DNA of 64,000 nucleotides from Gracilaria gracilis (Eukaryota; Rhodophyta; Florideophyceae; Gracilariales; Gracilariaceae). The notes beneath the pieces are model-generated. The model searched no databases. It saw nothing but the letters and a program-made list of their open reading frames with translations, and had not been told where the DNA came from. This document shows positions 11,194 through 21,524 of this stretch, one piece after another. Each line of letters opens with the position of its first letter. The stretch's first letter is position 1. Made by a program: the position numbers and the translations under genes. The stretch spans positions 372,001 to 436,000 of the forward strand of contig JARGSG010000193.1 in the NCBI GenBank assembly GCA_030374805.1, in the 5' to 3' direction.

Positions 11194-12351
11194 TTAAGGT
11201 GTCGCCGTTACCGAAGGGTTTCGGCGACGCCAATAGCGGGCGATAAAGTGCTGGGGGATGTGTTCTGGCGGTTCGAAGGTATCTTGATCGGTGCGGTACC
11301 CGTGCCATCGTACGCGGTATTCCTGTCCGTTCGGGGTGTCGCGATGGTCGACGACTCGTTCCACCACGCTCGGAACTGTTCCGGGCGGTGGAGTGGGCTG
11401 GTCGTCGACTGGTTCGTCCGCATACGGTCCCTCAGGGTCAGCAGCTACTGTGCCGCGTGTCCGTTCGGAAGTGGCCGGTGTGGTTGTTGGCCGTGCGGTT
11501 GGGGCTTTTGTGACTCTGTCAATACTGACGGTGTTGTGAATACCGTCTTGGTTCAGAGTGACAGTGGCGCACGTTGCGGATACGACCTTAAACGGGCCAA
11601 CCGTCTTCGGTAAGAGTTTCCGATACGTACGTTCCTGATCCGTAAGGTTTTCCTCTGCGTTCTTATAGTCCGGTCGGTCAACAAACACCTCGTCCCCAGG
11701 GGTGAAGCTCGGCGTGTACCGTACGGATTTGTCGAAGTTTTCTTTATAGCGCTGTTGGGCGCGGGTCAACTTTGTCCGAGCGGTCTGCAGCGTGGCCTGT
11801 AGGAGTTTGAGCGTGTAAAGTTTTAACCGAGCGGCAGTGGGCTGTGTAGGCGTCGTTGGGTCCAGTGACGTACTGGGCTCATCGAGCAGAACGCTTGCGG
11901 GTTTACACGTTAGCGCCACGTCGAACGGTGCGGTACCGAGAGATCGATGGATCTGTAGGTTGTAACCGTACGTAAGAGGTTGCACATAAGCGTGCCAAGT
12001 GTTCTGATGGTCCGCTACGTAGTGGCGTAACCTCTCCACGAGTGTTTTGTTAAACTGTTCGGCCTGACCATTTGTTTGCGGATGGTACGCGGTTGTTAGT
12101 ACGTGTTTGGTTCCCAAAGCGGTACATACAGTCTCAAAGAACTTAGAGACAAATTGAGTTCCGTTATCGGTTAGCAAGTAGTTTGGTATTCCGTACGGAG
12201 AAACCCAGTTTTCCAGGAAGGCCTTCGCCACTACAGGAGCTGTGGTTGACCGCAGAGGTATAGAGCGAGCTATCTTGCTAAACCGATCGGTAATAACCAG
12301 TATGTACTGGTAACCGTTAACGGACTTCGTGAATGGGCCGACGATGTCCAA
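11194..12351 (-). mobile_element. Chromovirus 1 integrase core and chromodomain
   Basis: The integrase core shows MDIVGPF with the first catalytic aspartate, LLTDNGTQF with the second, and YHPQTNGQAEQFN with the glutamate, the DDE triad that joins element DNA to the target. Near the C-terminus a chromodomain is clear (VERVVDHRDTPNGQEYRVRW, then FEPPEHIP). This places the element among chromoviruses, which are known to target heterochromatin marks. The zinc-binding HHCC part of the integrase lies upstream, in the preceding region. Confidence 0.9.
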
Positions 12352-15203
12352 TTTTCGATGTCGAATTCCAGCGGACCGGCGGCGGGGAACAGCTTCAGCA
12401 GCTTCTGCGAATTGAAGTGTGTTTCCTTCGTCGCCGGGCAGGTGCGACAGTCCCGTACGGTCTGGAATACATCGTTGGCCATATGTGGCCAGTAAAAGTC
12501 TCGACGGAGACTTTCATACATCCGAGTGGAGCCCGGATGGCCAACGAGACGGGGGTAGTGTGCCAAGTAGAGGACGCGTGCCTGCAGTGATGCAGGTACG
12601 ACCTTCTGGATGGCGCCGTCTAGTGGGGCTTTTCGCACGATAAGTCCGTTTCGGTCAATGTCGAACAGAGTGACACCGTTGCCGATGTCTTTCCGTATGG
12701 ACTCACAGAAAGGGTCATCTGCTTGAGCTCGTACCAGCTCTTCGACCGTGACCGGAACGATATTGGTTTCCTCCGAGGTGACAGCGAGCACCTCGGGGAT
12801 ACCAGCAGATTTCCGTTCGGGCGTTGGCCAGTCGACGCAGACGTCGCTGTACTCATCACCGTTAACGGTAATGTTGGTGGTAAAGTAGCCATCGTCCGTA
12901 CGGTCATTCACTAGCAAGCAGGGGACTTCTTCGTCCAATGGGGCATCGTCTTCGCCATCCTTCCGGATCCGAGAAAGGGCATCAGCCGCTTGGTGCTTGA
13001 TACCCGGACGGTGGACGACATCGAAGTCATACTCCATTAGACGCAACCGCCACCTGGCCAATCGTCCTGACGCGTCCGCAAGGTTCAATATCCACCTCAA
13101 GGAGTGGTGGTCCATTCGGACAGTGAACCTCTGACCTTCCAGGTACGGACGGAGGTGCAGTATGGCCCAGACGACCGCAAGGCATTCCCGTTCGGTAGTC
13201 GAGTATTGCCGTTCGGTCTTGGATAGAGAGCGGCTCCAGTAACCGATCGGTAATAAGCCTCCGTCCGGTTGCTTCTGTAGCAGGGTGCATCCTACCTGTC
13301 GGTCGCATGCGTCTGTATCCAGAACGTACGGGTACCCTTGACGGGGAATGGCCAAAATGGGCAGGCGTATCAGTCTCTGACGTAATTCGTCAAAGGCTTC
13401 GTATTCCGTATCGGTCAATGTCTCAAACTTCGTGGGTTGCCCCTTCTCCAACTTGCGATTCAATGGAGCCGCAATTCGGGCGAAGTTTGCGACAAACCGA
13501 CGGAAAACGTTACAGAGCCCCAAGAACGATCGGAGCTCCGTCTGGGTCGTAGGCGGTTTAGCCTGCTTGATAGCATTCTGTGTCTTGAGAGACATTTGAA
13601 ACTTTCCCGGTCGGATTACGTGGCCTAGATAGTCCACCGTGCCACTGAAAAAGTAGCACTTGTCCAGTCGGAGAGTAACACCAGCCGAACGGAGCATATG
13701 CAGTATGGTCCGCACATGGTCATAATGCTCTTCAAGCGTCCGGGAATATATGATTACGTCATCAAGATACACCAGTGCGTACTGCCACTTCACCCGTGAA
13801 AGGATGATATCGAGAGCACGCTGGAAAGTAGCCGGTGCGTTCTTGAGTCCGAACGGCATTCTCCGATAACGGTACAGTCCCATATGCGACGTGAACGTCG
13901 TTTTGTCCCGGTCGGCTTCATCCATTTCGGTCTGCCAATAACCACTGTTGGCGTCCAAAGTGGAGAAGATTTGTGCATCTCCAAGAGAGTCGATGCACTC
14001 GTCCATTTGGGGTAGTGGGTATGTGTCCCGTACGGTCGTAGCCTTCAAACGGCGGTAATCGACGCAGAAGCGAAGGCTTCCGTCTTTCTTGAGCGCGAAT
14101 ACGACCGGGCTGGCCCATTCTGCCGATGACGGTTCTATGACACCAGCAACGAGCTGCTTTGTCGCCTCCTTACGTTCGAGTTCTCTCCGAGCGGGTCCGG
14201 CACGGTACGGCATCTGGAATATGGGCTTCGAGCCTGGTTCCAGATGGATGCGGTGCTTCGCTGCCGCAATCGTTCCGAGATGGCCGTCCCACATGTCCGC
14301 AAACGGTCGAAGTAGCTCAATGACTTTGTCCCGTTCGGTAACATACTCAGGACTGATCTGTACCTTGCTGGTCCAATCGTTCTCATCTTTCCGTACGGTT
14401 TCTTGCTCCTGTTCGGTATCCTTGTATTCCAGTTCGGAATTATTATCCGAAATCGGAATGTGTTCCCCCTCCTTGGACTCGTCGCTCCGCAACGATGGTT
14501 GTGGAGTTATGAGCGCTACAGGAGATGGAAGAGCAAATCCGATAACGGTGTTCTTGTGTAGTCGAACCGAGCGGTCAGAAAAGTTCGCCACGCGAACGAG
14601 AAAGGGTACGTCCGGTCGGAGCTCCATAACTCCACCCGCAAGGAGTGTGAGTTCAAGCGTTGATCCCGTTCGGTGATGAGACTGTATAAAGACCAAGCCG
14701 GACGTTTTGGTGGTTACCAAGACGTTCGTTTCCGACATTGGGGGTAGAACAACCGGACGGGCAACGTGAATCTTATTAGAGGGAGTTTCCCGTTCGGGTT
14801 CTGGTTCCGGCGCGGAAGGTGCATTTGGTCCGTAGGCGGAAGACTGTATAGACACCGGTTTGGAGTGTCGTAAGAGTATTGTCCGTTTCGGTGGTAGTAT
14901 TGCCAAGAAGTACTTGTCAATAAAAGAAATACCGAGTAGTACGCTGGTGGAGAGGTTAGAAACCACCACGAACTGTACTCGTACATTGAGGTCACCGATT
15001 CGGACCATAAGGGAAAGAAGTCCCACAACGTCCATTCGGTTCTTCGACGCGTCCGTAATTCGGGGTCTTACGTCCGGTCGGAGTTTCGAGCGCCAATTCG
15101 GAGGGAGATGGCGTTCGTGAACCAGACAGGGTCCGGCTCCGGTATCAAGAACTCCCGTTAACGGATACATCAGTGCCGTGTTGAGGCCAACCGACACGTG
15201 CAC
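12270..15203 (-). mobile_element. Chromovirus 1 protease, reverse transcriptase, RNase H and integrase zinc region
   Basis: In order: an aspartic protease with LDTGAGPCLV; a Ty3/Gypsy reverse transcriptase with the catalytic YLDDVIIYS box and the FCVDYRRLN motif; RNase H with DTDACDRQVG and the TERECLAVVW segment; and the integrase HHCC region with HYPRLVGHPG. The domain order PR-RT-RH-IN is that of Ty3/Gypsy elements. Confidence 0.93.
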
Positions 15204-15355
15204 CTTGTAGTTCGCGCTAGAAAATAGGACCGTTTTGGTTTCAATGTCCGTATCGGTCAGGTCACATGTCAGGACAGGGGACTCCCCTCGGATGGAGTCC
15301 GTTCGGTCTGTAGCTGACGGGGCGAGGCTAGGCCTCTGTGGAGGAGGCGATGCCT

Positions 15356-17651
15356 CTACGCTTCCTCCTGGTCGTTTTCCTGGTGGGGAGCAGGCTCCTC
15401 GACCAGCATGACGGCCTGTGTCGGTCTTGGTGAGTACGTCTGGCGAGGCTGTCCGCCCTGGCGATATCCTACATTGTCCTTCGGGGTATCAGTTTTACGT
15501 CCGGTCTGGTAGGCACTGTAATAGCCTTCCTCGCGGCGTTGCTGATAATTAGCCTCCCGTATGCCCAGCAGCTTCTCCTTTAGGTCCGGGGGAAGCAACT
15601 GACAGCACTTGGGCTCCCGCGAAAGGCAAATCCGACACAGTCTAACTGGTGCCTGCCCCTGGGGTTGCTGTACCCTGGAGCTGGCAGGAATGGGATAAGA
15701 CCGAACGGACTGGGCCGGCGTTGAAGCCGAGGGCGTAGTAGGAGGCGAGGGCATGGAAGACGCGCGGGATACCGCGAGAACATGTTCCTCGTCTTCATCC
15801 GATACGGAATAGATCGATTCCGACGGGGTATCGATACTGTCAACCTTCCGGGCGGTACGAGAGGACTCTTTCCGAACGGTTGGCTTTTGAGTATCGACCC
15901 AAACGGACTGTCTACGTGAGGCACGATGGGTGTCTCCGTACGATTCCGCGTAACAGGCAAGTGCATCGTATCCGATATTGGGATGCGAGGTGAGGTGATT
16001 CCTCACCTTTGACCGTATGGCGGCAAGGAGACCTTCGACGAAGATCCCCTTCAAATTCCGATCGGTAAAGACATTTCCGCAACGGAGGGCTTTCGCCCAG
16101 AGCTTCTGGGCGAATTCCGTTTCGGACATGCCTGACGCTTGGCGGTAGAGGGTAACTTCTGCGGCCGCGTCGGCAATGATCTCATCCGTTGCGTACGTGG
16201 TCAACAGAAAGTTGACTACTTCTTCGTACGTATGGAGAGACTCATCCCGAGTACGGTCAACAGCGCCAGACTCACCTTCGAGCCGAGACTGAACCAGAGC
16301 GTGCGCCAGTCCGGTCAGGTAAAACTGGAAACACCAGAGGGCTGCCCCCTCAGTGAGTCCGTTGTGGTTGCAAGCGGTTTTAAACCGCTGTAAGAAATTG
16401 AGCACCGATATCGGATCCGTTCCGGAAAAGGAATGACCCTTCATCTGGACATTCAATTTCTTTTGGTGGCGCGCAATGTTGCGCGCCACCCGCGAATTGT
16501 ACGTCTGGCTCCTCCTGAGCAACCTGTACGTACGGTAGTCCACCACTTTGGCGAACTTCTCGTTCAAGGGCCTGATGCGTTTTAGCATCCACCTGTCCGA
16601 ACGGGAAAGATACCGATCGGACTTCTCCCCTCCGTCGAGGGCTGCGGGAGTGTCGGTCGACTTCCGAATCCGTGCGGTCGTCATCCGACGATGACTCCGA
16701 AGAGTCCGAGTCCGTTCTCGCTGATCTTCGCCTTCTCTGGCGGCGACGGTCTTTCCGTTTACGGGGCGCGTCATCCGAATCGGAACTTCCGCTCGGTCTA
16801 CCGCCTCTGCGGCGGCGATTCCTCCTCTCGTCGGAGGAATCTCCTGAGCTTCCGTTCGGAACGTCCTGCGGGTTGACTGGCGGGAGGTACACTCCGGTCG
16901 GACCCCTCGTTGGGCCCTTCTTCAGTTCCGGTCGGTGTTGCCTCTCGCCACTAGTGGGTGCATTGTCCCTACGGTCAATAAAAGATTTGGGTGGGTGGGT
17001 CGGTAGCTGAGCTACCAGTGCGGCCAGTGTACTGTTCAGAGCTGACGTAGCAGGTTCCGAACCGTCTGTCTTCAGGATATTCCTGACCATATCGTGTACG
17101 ATCGGTGGAATATCCTGGTGCAGAAGCGCCGGGATTCGGTCCTTGAGGTACGTCTCCACTTCCATGAGGACGTGGACCTCAATTTCCGTTCGGAGACTCT
17201 GCAGGGCGTAGGGAGCGATCCCTGCCCAGAGTTCCCGTGCGGTAGTCCGTTCGGTAAGAAGTCGCGGCGCGGGGCCAGCTTCGCCCCGCGGCGTCTTCTC
17301 CGTTCCGGGAAAAGGGGCGAGGGCAGTTGCCTCGTCCTCGTTCCGTTCGGACTTAGACCTATTACGTGCGGAACCGTCTCGGACAATCCGTTCGGGCTCC
17401 TCTGAAGACGTGACGTAGGCCGTCGCGTTACTTCGGGTGCTCCGGCGGCCAACCGAAGCAGCATCCGAAGCAGCGCGAATTGCGACCGGTACGGACTTTG
17501 CGGAGTCTTTCTCGACCAAAGACCCTTCACCCATTTCTCCGTGCGGACGATGACTCATACTGTACGTATCGGTTTCACGATCGGTTCTGCTGCTCCGTAC
17601 GGTCTCGAATTCTACTTCTAGGTCGAAAGACCAATGTGGTATAATGCACAA
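15356..17651 (-). mobile_element. Chromovirus 1 gag region
   Basis: The N-terminal part is Ser/Arg/Asp-rich with long charged runs (SDSSESSSDDDRTDSEVDR). The central part is a retrotransposon gag core (KTACNHNGLTEGAALWCFQ, then VNFLLTTYATDE). The C-terminal part has clustered cysteines in the nucleocapsid position (CRICL). Coding spans two overlapping frames, an arrangement shared with chromovirus 2. The N-terminal open region reaches into the bases next to the LTR. Confidence 0.8.
17614..17633 (-). promoter_or_regulatory. Primer-binding-like site of chromovirus 1
   Basis: One base inside the LTR, the minus strand reads TGGTCTTTCGACCTAG. The leading TGG fits the complement of a tRNA CCA end. 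Chromovirus 2 has the same element in the same place with only two loop bases changed. GGTC...GACC also folds as a 4-bp hairpin. The primer tRNA was not identified; self-priming cannot be excluded. Confidence 0.6.
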
Positions 17652-18176
17652 AAATGAGAGAGTCCGAAGCGGTCTTGAGACGGGAGCGGCGGCAGCGTAC
17701 AGTCTTGTGACTGTAATGAATCCGAACGGAGAGAAGGGGCGGAAGCACCGGGCGGTCGAAGGGGGAGTGGACGATTGGTATCACCAGGCACGTACAGGAA
17801 CGTGCGGAAGGGTACGAACGGTCTGAGAAACCCAATAAAGAGGTAGCCGTGCGGTCTATCGTGAGTGCAAACAAACGAAGAAGACGTTCGGCAGAAGATG
17901 CTTGTCGTTTACGATTGGGGCCTCGGGAGATCCGAACTACAACTAAATATCGGGTCTGGGCCCCATTACTAACTACTGTACGATCGGTCTAATTTGCACT
18001 ATCACTACCAAGTCCGTACACGTTGCCAACTTGTACGCTGTGCCAACCCGTCCGGCACTTGATCACCAAATCGTACACGTGGCGGTGCCACGGCACCAGC
18101 CCATCGTGCACTACCCCTTCGTACGTGAACGGCTGATCGGATACACCATGCACCAACTCGGGCCCACTATACTACA
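17635..18176 (-). repeat. Chromovirus 1 LTR, 5' side in element sense
   Basis: 542 bp, partner of 6966-7507. The target duplicate AGAGG follows at 18177-18181, after which the interrupted YR retrotransposon resumes. Confidence 0.95.
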
Positions 18177-18181
18177 AGAGG

Positions 18182-20353
18182 AGACTCTCAGCTCTCAAGA
18201 TCATGGCGGACACACGCTGCAACCAACCAAATCACTCCCGCTTTGTGCGTCAAGACCCGAAAGCGAGCGAAAACCCGCAACGTTTCAGAGACAGGCAGCA
18301 CGGACAGCGCAATTAGAATCTTCATCCAAAAAGCCGTACTCCGAACACCTCTTTCCAATCCCCTTCCTTATCTCTCCCAACCCCTTTGCAAGGCAAACGA
18401 ACGATATCCTCAGCTTCCTATGCAGTCTGTACCACGGGCATCACCAGCAAGCCCACTTAACAGCAGTCACCAAAGCACAGAAGGCAACTGAACTTTCAAT
18501 TCTCTCCAGGACAGCGTCTGTCGAGTCTGCTTGCCTCCCGAACGAAATACTCAGACAGTCAGCTCCCCAAACGGAGCCCGTGATCCACAGCAGTGACTGG
18601 AAATCAACCCTCAACAATCACTCCCAGAATCCATCAGCCGCATTCCAACGAGGCATTTTCAAGAACATAACAGCCTCAAGAATCTCACTGCAAAACCGCA
18701 GACCCCCACCACACCCCAAACATGCCGAAGAATGGAGCAGACGGCTCCCACCAGAAGTGCGAATCGTTTTCGAAAACGGCGGCGATGGCAGTTTCCGCGC
18801 TGCTCTCGTGGCCTCCCTCATCTCAAGACCCGCCAAACAGAAGTACGAAGTCCCCACTCCCTGCACGCACGCCTCAACGACGCAGTATGCAAGGCTTATC
18901 GAACGCGCCGACCGAGCCGGCATGCTATCATTGTCAATTATCTCGCAGGAGGATCCCCACTACACCCAATTGGCTGAAAAGCTCGAGCTCACGCTCTTCG
19001 CAGTTTCCAAATCCGAAGAGCAAGATCGTCTGATATCCTGGCCACGCGTGCAAAACGACCTCTTTCCTGAGCCCCCGTACACTTCCCTTCCCGACCTCAG
19101 CCTTTTCAGTTCTATACTTGACCCTGTCACACCGCTCTCTGGGTTTTACTTCGATGTGCAGAACAAGTTTCACAATATCACCCTGCCGTCTTGGCTCTCC
19201 AGTTCGTTCCCATGGAAATCAGTGCGAATTGTGGACCTCCCGCCACAATTCGCGACGGCGCTCCGCAAAAGACTCGGTGTACCCACTAACGACGACACCG
19301 TCCTTCTACGCCCCTCGCAGGCCTCCTTCCCCATGGGAAGCAAATGACGCTGCTCCATTCGCCATCACTCGCGCTTCGCCCCAGGCACTTCACATTATTG
19401 ACGACATTTGCGTCGTGACAGTGCAATGGAATTCTTTGCAGATCTGTACTCTGTACAGAATAATCCGCACCGTCTTCACCGCGGCAAAGCTTCGAATCAA
19501 AGAGTCAAAATCAAGCCCTTTCGACCAACCGGTTTGCGACTTAATTGTCTTGATAGGTTGCGAATGGAACTTGCGGTCTGGCATGATTACCATAAGTCCA
19601 ACGAAGAGGAAAGAGGTCATTGCTCAAATAGGAGCTCTAGGAAAATGCTCCACGGCATTGCAAACCGATTGGCGCGCGCTGCTGGAAAAGGTCATTTGGT
19701 ACTCCATGCTAAAACGTCCACTTTTGGCCTGCCTATCCAAGGTCTTCATACCCCGCGCGCACGCCGCACGACCAGATTGGATCATTGTCTCGCCCAAAAT
19801 GAAGGAAGAGCTGAACTTGATAGCAAACTCGTCACCGCTTGCAATATGTAACATCAGGTTACCCGTTGACCCTCTTGTGATTACATTCGATGCATCATTG
19901 GTGGCAGGCGCTGTGCTGTGCTCACAAGATTCACCCAGCGACAGTCGAGAATTATGGTGCCTCTCACAGAAACTGGGCAATTGAACCCCACGCACGGAAG
20001 AGTTTAAGAATCTCTGTGCCCGTGTCAATACTATCTACAAAAATATGCGGTGGAAGACCCTCTTCACATATCGGTGGAATAGCGAAGATTATATCAATTG
20101 CCTAGAAGCCACATGTGCAGTCCTAGCACTGCGGTGGATAACTCGAAAAGGAATCCGAAACCGTAGGCTGGTCTTCTGTACCGATTTCACGGTGTGTAGA
20201 GGCATTTTCAAGAGGAGAAGGTTATCGGCCACCTCACTTATACTCCGCTGCAAATGCCTTGCTGTTCTTGCGCTTTCACAGAATCTAGAGATCACGTTCC
20301 TCTGTATTCCATCAAAACTCAATGCCACTGACGGCCCATCAAAGCTGCAGTAA
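18182..20353 (+). mobile_element. RT-RNase H region of the YR retrotransposon, broken
   Basis: The first part continues the interrupted protein without a known signature. Reverse-transcriptase features follow: a fingers/palm segment with EEQDRLISWPRVQN, the first catalytic aspartate in SGFYFDVQNKFH, and the double-aspartate box in HIIDDICVV. RNase H is seen in VITFDASLVAGAV, later in VFCTDFTVCRG and in PSKLNATDGPSKL. The RT differs from that of the two chromoviruses and fits a DIRS-order enzyme, though I assign that by association with the recombinase and split repeats. About two or three breaks are present. Confidence 0.75.
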
Positions 20354-20427
20354 CTAATCGACACCAACGCTTTCGCAGCTATGTAGCTCTTGCTCTTTAG
20401 CAAGTTCTTTCGAGATGGGAATAGCAG

Positions 20428-20539
20428 CGCTCTTTAGCGCTTGCTTGTGGCCCAGAAGCGGTCTTCACCGCTTACTGTGGCCCAGCGACACCACCAAAAC
20501 CAGTAAAGATCGCTGACCTAGCTATTAAGGAAGACCTAT
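20428..20539 (+). repeat. Split direct repeat B1
   Basis: It contains GCGCTTGCTTGTGGCCCAGA and CCACCAAAACCAGTAAAGAT. It recurs at 20763-20874 as B2 with few differences. Confidence 0.85.
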
Positions 20540-20752
20540 AATAGTATTTGGAGGCACAAAGAAGCAGTTTTATCGGCATCCGTGAGAGCGCTAGACACGT
20601 TCGCTGGTTCTCGGCGGCGGCTAGCTCTTCACCTCTTTGAGTGAAGGAAAGACGCCGTCACGTGATCGAGCCACCCCGCAACCATCGCCGCGCTCTGAGG
20701 AGTGTCAATCACCTGCGCCGACCAGCGCGCAGTGTTTCTTTGGTCTTATCGC
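20540..20752 (+). repeat. Split direct repeat A2
   Basis: The partner of the left-end repeat at 2998-3222, beginning with the same TAATAGTATTT. It is sandwiched between B1 and B2. Confidence 0.85.
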
Positions 20753-20762
20753 CCACCTCCCC

Positions 20763-20874
20763 AGCGCTTTTAGCGCTTGTTTGTGGCCCAGAAGCGATCT
20801 TTACCGCTTACTGTGGCCCAGCGACACCACCAAAACCAGTAAAGATCGCTGACCGAGCTATTAAGGAAGACCGA
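20763..20874 (+). repeat. Split direct repeat B2, right end
   Basis: The second copy of B1, ending GCTATTAAGGAAGACC. It sets the right boundary of the YR retrotransposon. Confidence 0.85.
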
Positions 20875-20937
20875 TAAAATAGATTTTTGCTGAACTCTCC
20901 ATCTCCAACGGGTCGGAAAAAAGAGCAAAATTTTGAA

Positions 20938-20992
20938 CAGGTTCAGATTTGCGAAGCAAATCGACACGATTTGCTTCGGAAATCTGAACCTG
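20938..20992. repeat. 25-bp inverted repeat beside the YR element end
   Basis: Two arms of about 25 bp (CAGGTTCAGATTT...GAAGCAAATC and complement) with one mismatch enclose a short ACAC-centred loop. It begins 64 bp beyond B2. The rest of 20993-21524 shows no gene; a hydrophobic minus-strand frame near 21013-21210 lacks an ATG. Confidence 0.75.
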
Positions 20993-21524
20993 TGCAAAAG
21001 ACCTGAAACAAATTAGTATCCACGTGTACGGCACTGAGTAGCTTGACTGACGCTGTTTGCGTCGGCCGGTCGCTCTTTCGTAAACTCCGCATCAAAATCG
21101 AATTTTGTGTTCGTTCCACAGTAGACAGAGAGTGGTTTTCTGTAGGGCTCGCCGGTGGAGATAACAGAAATGAGAGCAAAGAAGCAAAACAGCAAGAAAG
21201 TGGTAGCCAATATATAATCGCCACGTCTGAGACGTTTTGCTTTTTTGATACCAATTCTTCATGCCCGGTGGAGATGCTCTCACAGCACGAACATATAAAA
21301 CGCTAAAGAGGGCAAGGCTCTCCTCTATTTCTGCCTGTTTGGTTGCATACAACACAGCCACGACCGATGAGTACAAAAGCTGTTGTTTATTCTACTACTG
21401 ACGCCTTCGTACATACACAACGAAAAGCCACAAGTTTACTGGCCGTAAGAGCTACGGCAACCCCATAATTATCTGGGGAGCACGGATATCATCATACGTT
21501 TTCGGACCACAACCGTGTTGGTCT

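Larger units (their letters stand above)
6961..18181 (-). mobile_element. Ty3/Gypsy chromovirus 1 with target-site duplication
   Basis: The element proper spans 6966-18176 (11.2 kb), is read on the minus strand, and is flanked by the 5-bp duplication AGAGG (6961-6965 and 18177-18181). The LTRs are 542 bp each, begin and end TG...CA and differ at about five positions by eye, so insertion is recent relative to its host retrotransposon. Parts in reading order: LTR, primer-binding-like site, gag, protease-RT-RNase H, integrase with chromodomain, an accessory frame on the opposite strand, polypurine tract, LTR. The coding parts occupy several frames, with about two to four interruptions depending on how much is programmed frameshifting. 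It is packed with CCG-N2-CGG words. Confidence 0.95.
2998..20874 (+). mobile_element. Tyrosine-recombinase retrotransposon (DIRS order, Ngaro/PAT/VIPER-like), broken
   Basis: The element reads on the plus strand: tyrosine recombinase, then a gag-like protein, then reverse transcriptase with RNase H. Its ends form split direct repeats: A1 at 2998-3222 on the left, and B1 (20428-20539), A2 (20540-20752) and B2 (20763-20874) on the right. This A1...B1-A2-B2 layout is typical of the PAT/Ngaro/VIPER groups and not of LTR elements. A chromovirus is inserted in the gag/RT region at 6966-18176. Without it the element is about 6.7 kb. The coding parts carry roughly four breaks besides the insertion, and the A and B copies differ at many sites, so it is an old copy, older than the chromovirus in it. 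Confidence 0.8.

Noticed and set aside
14089-14676. Plus-strand frame opposite the chromovirus 1 protease
   Set aside because: It is a shadow of the clear minus-strand protease and RT coding; unlike 8717-10915 it overlaps known coding completely.
21013-21210. Small secreted peptide with hydrophobic start on the minus strand
   Set aside because: The first codon is TTG and no ATG precedes it in frame; there is no homologue-like pattern after the hydrophobic part.
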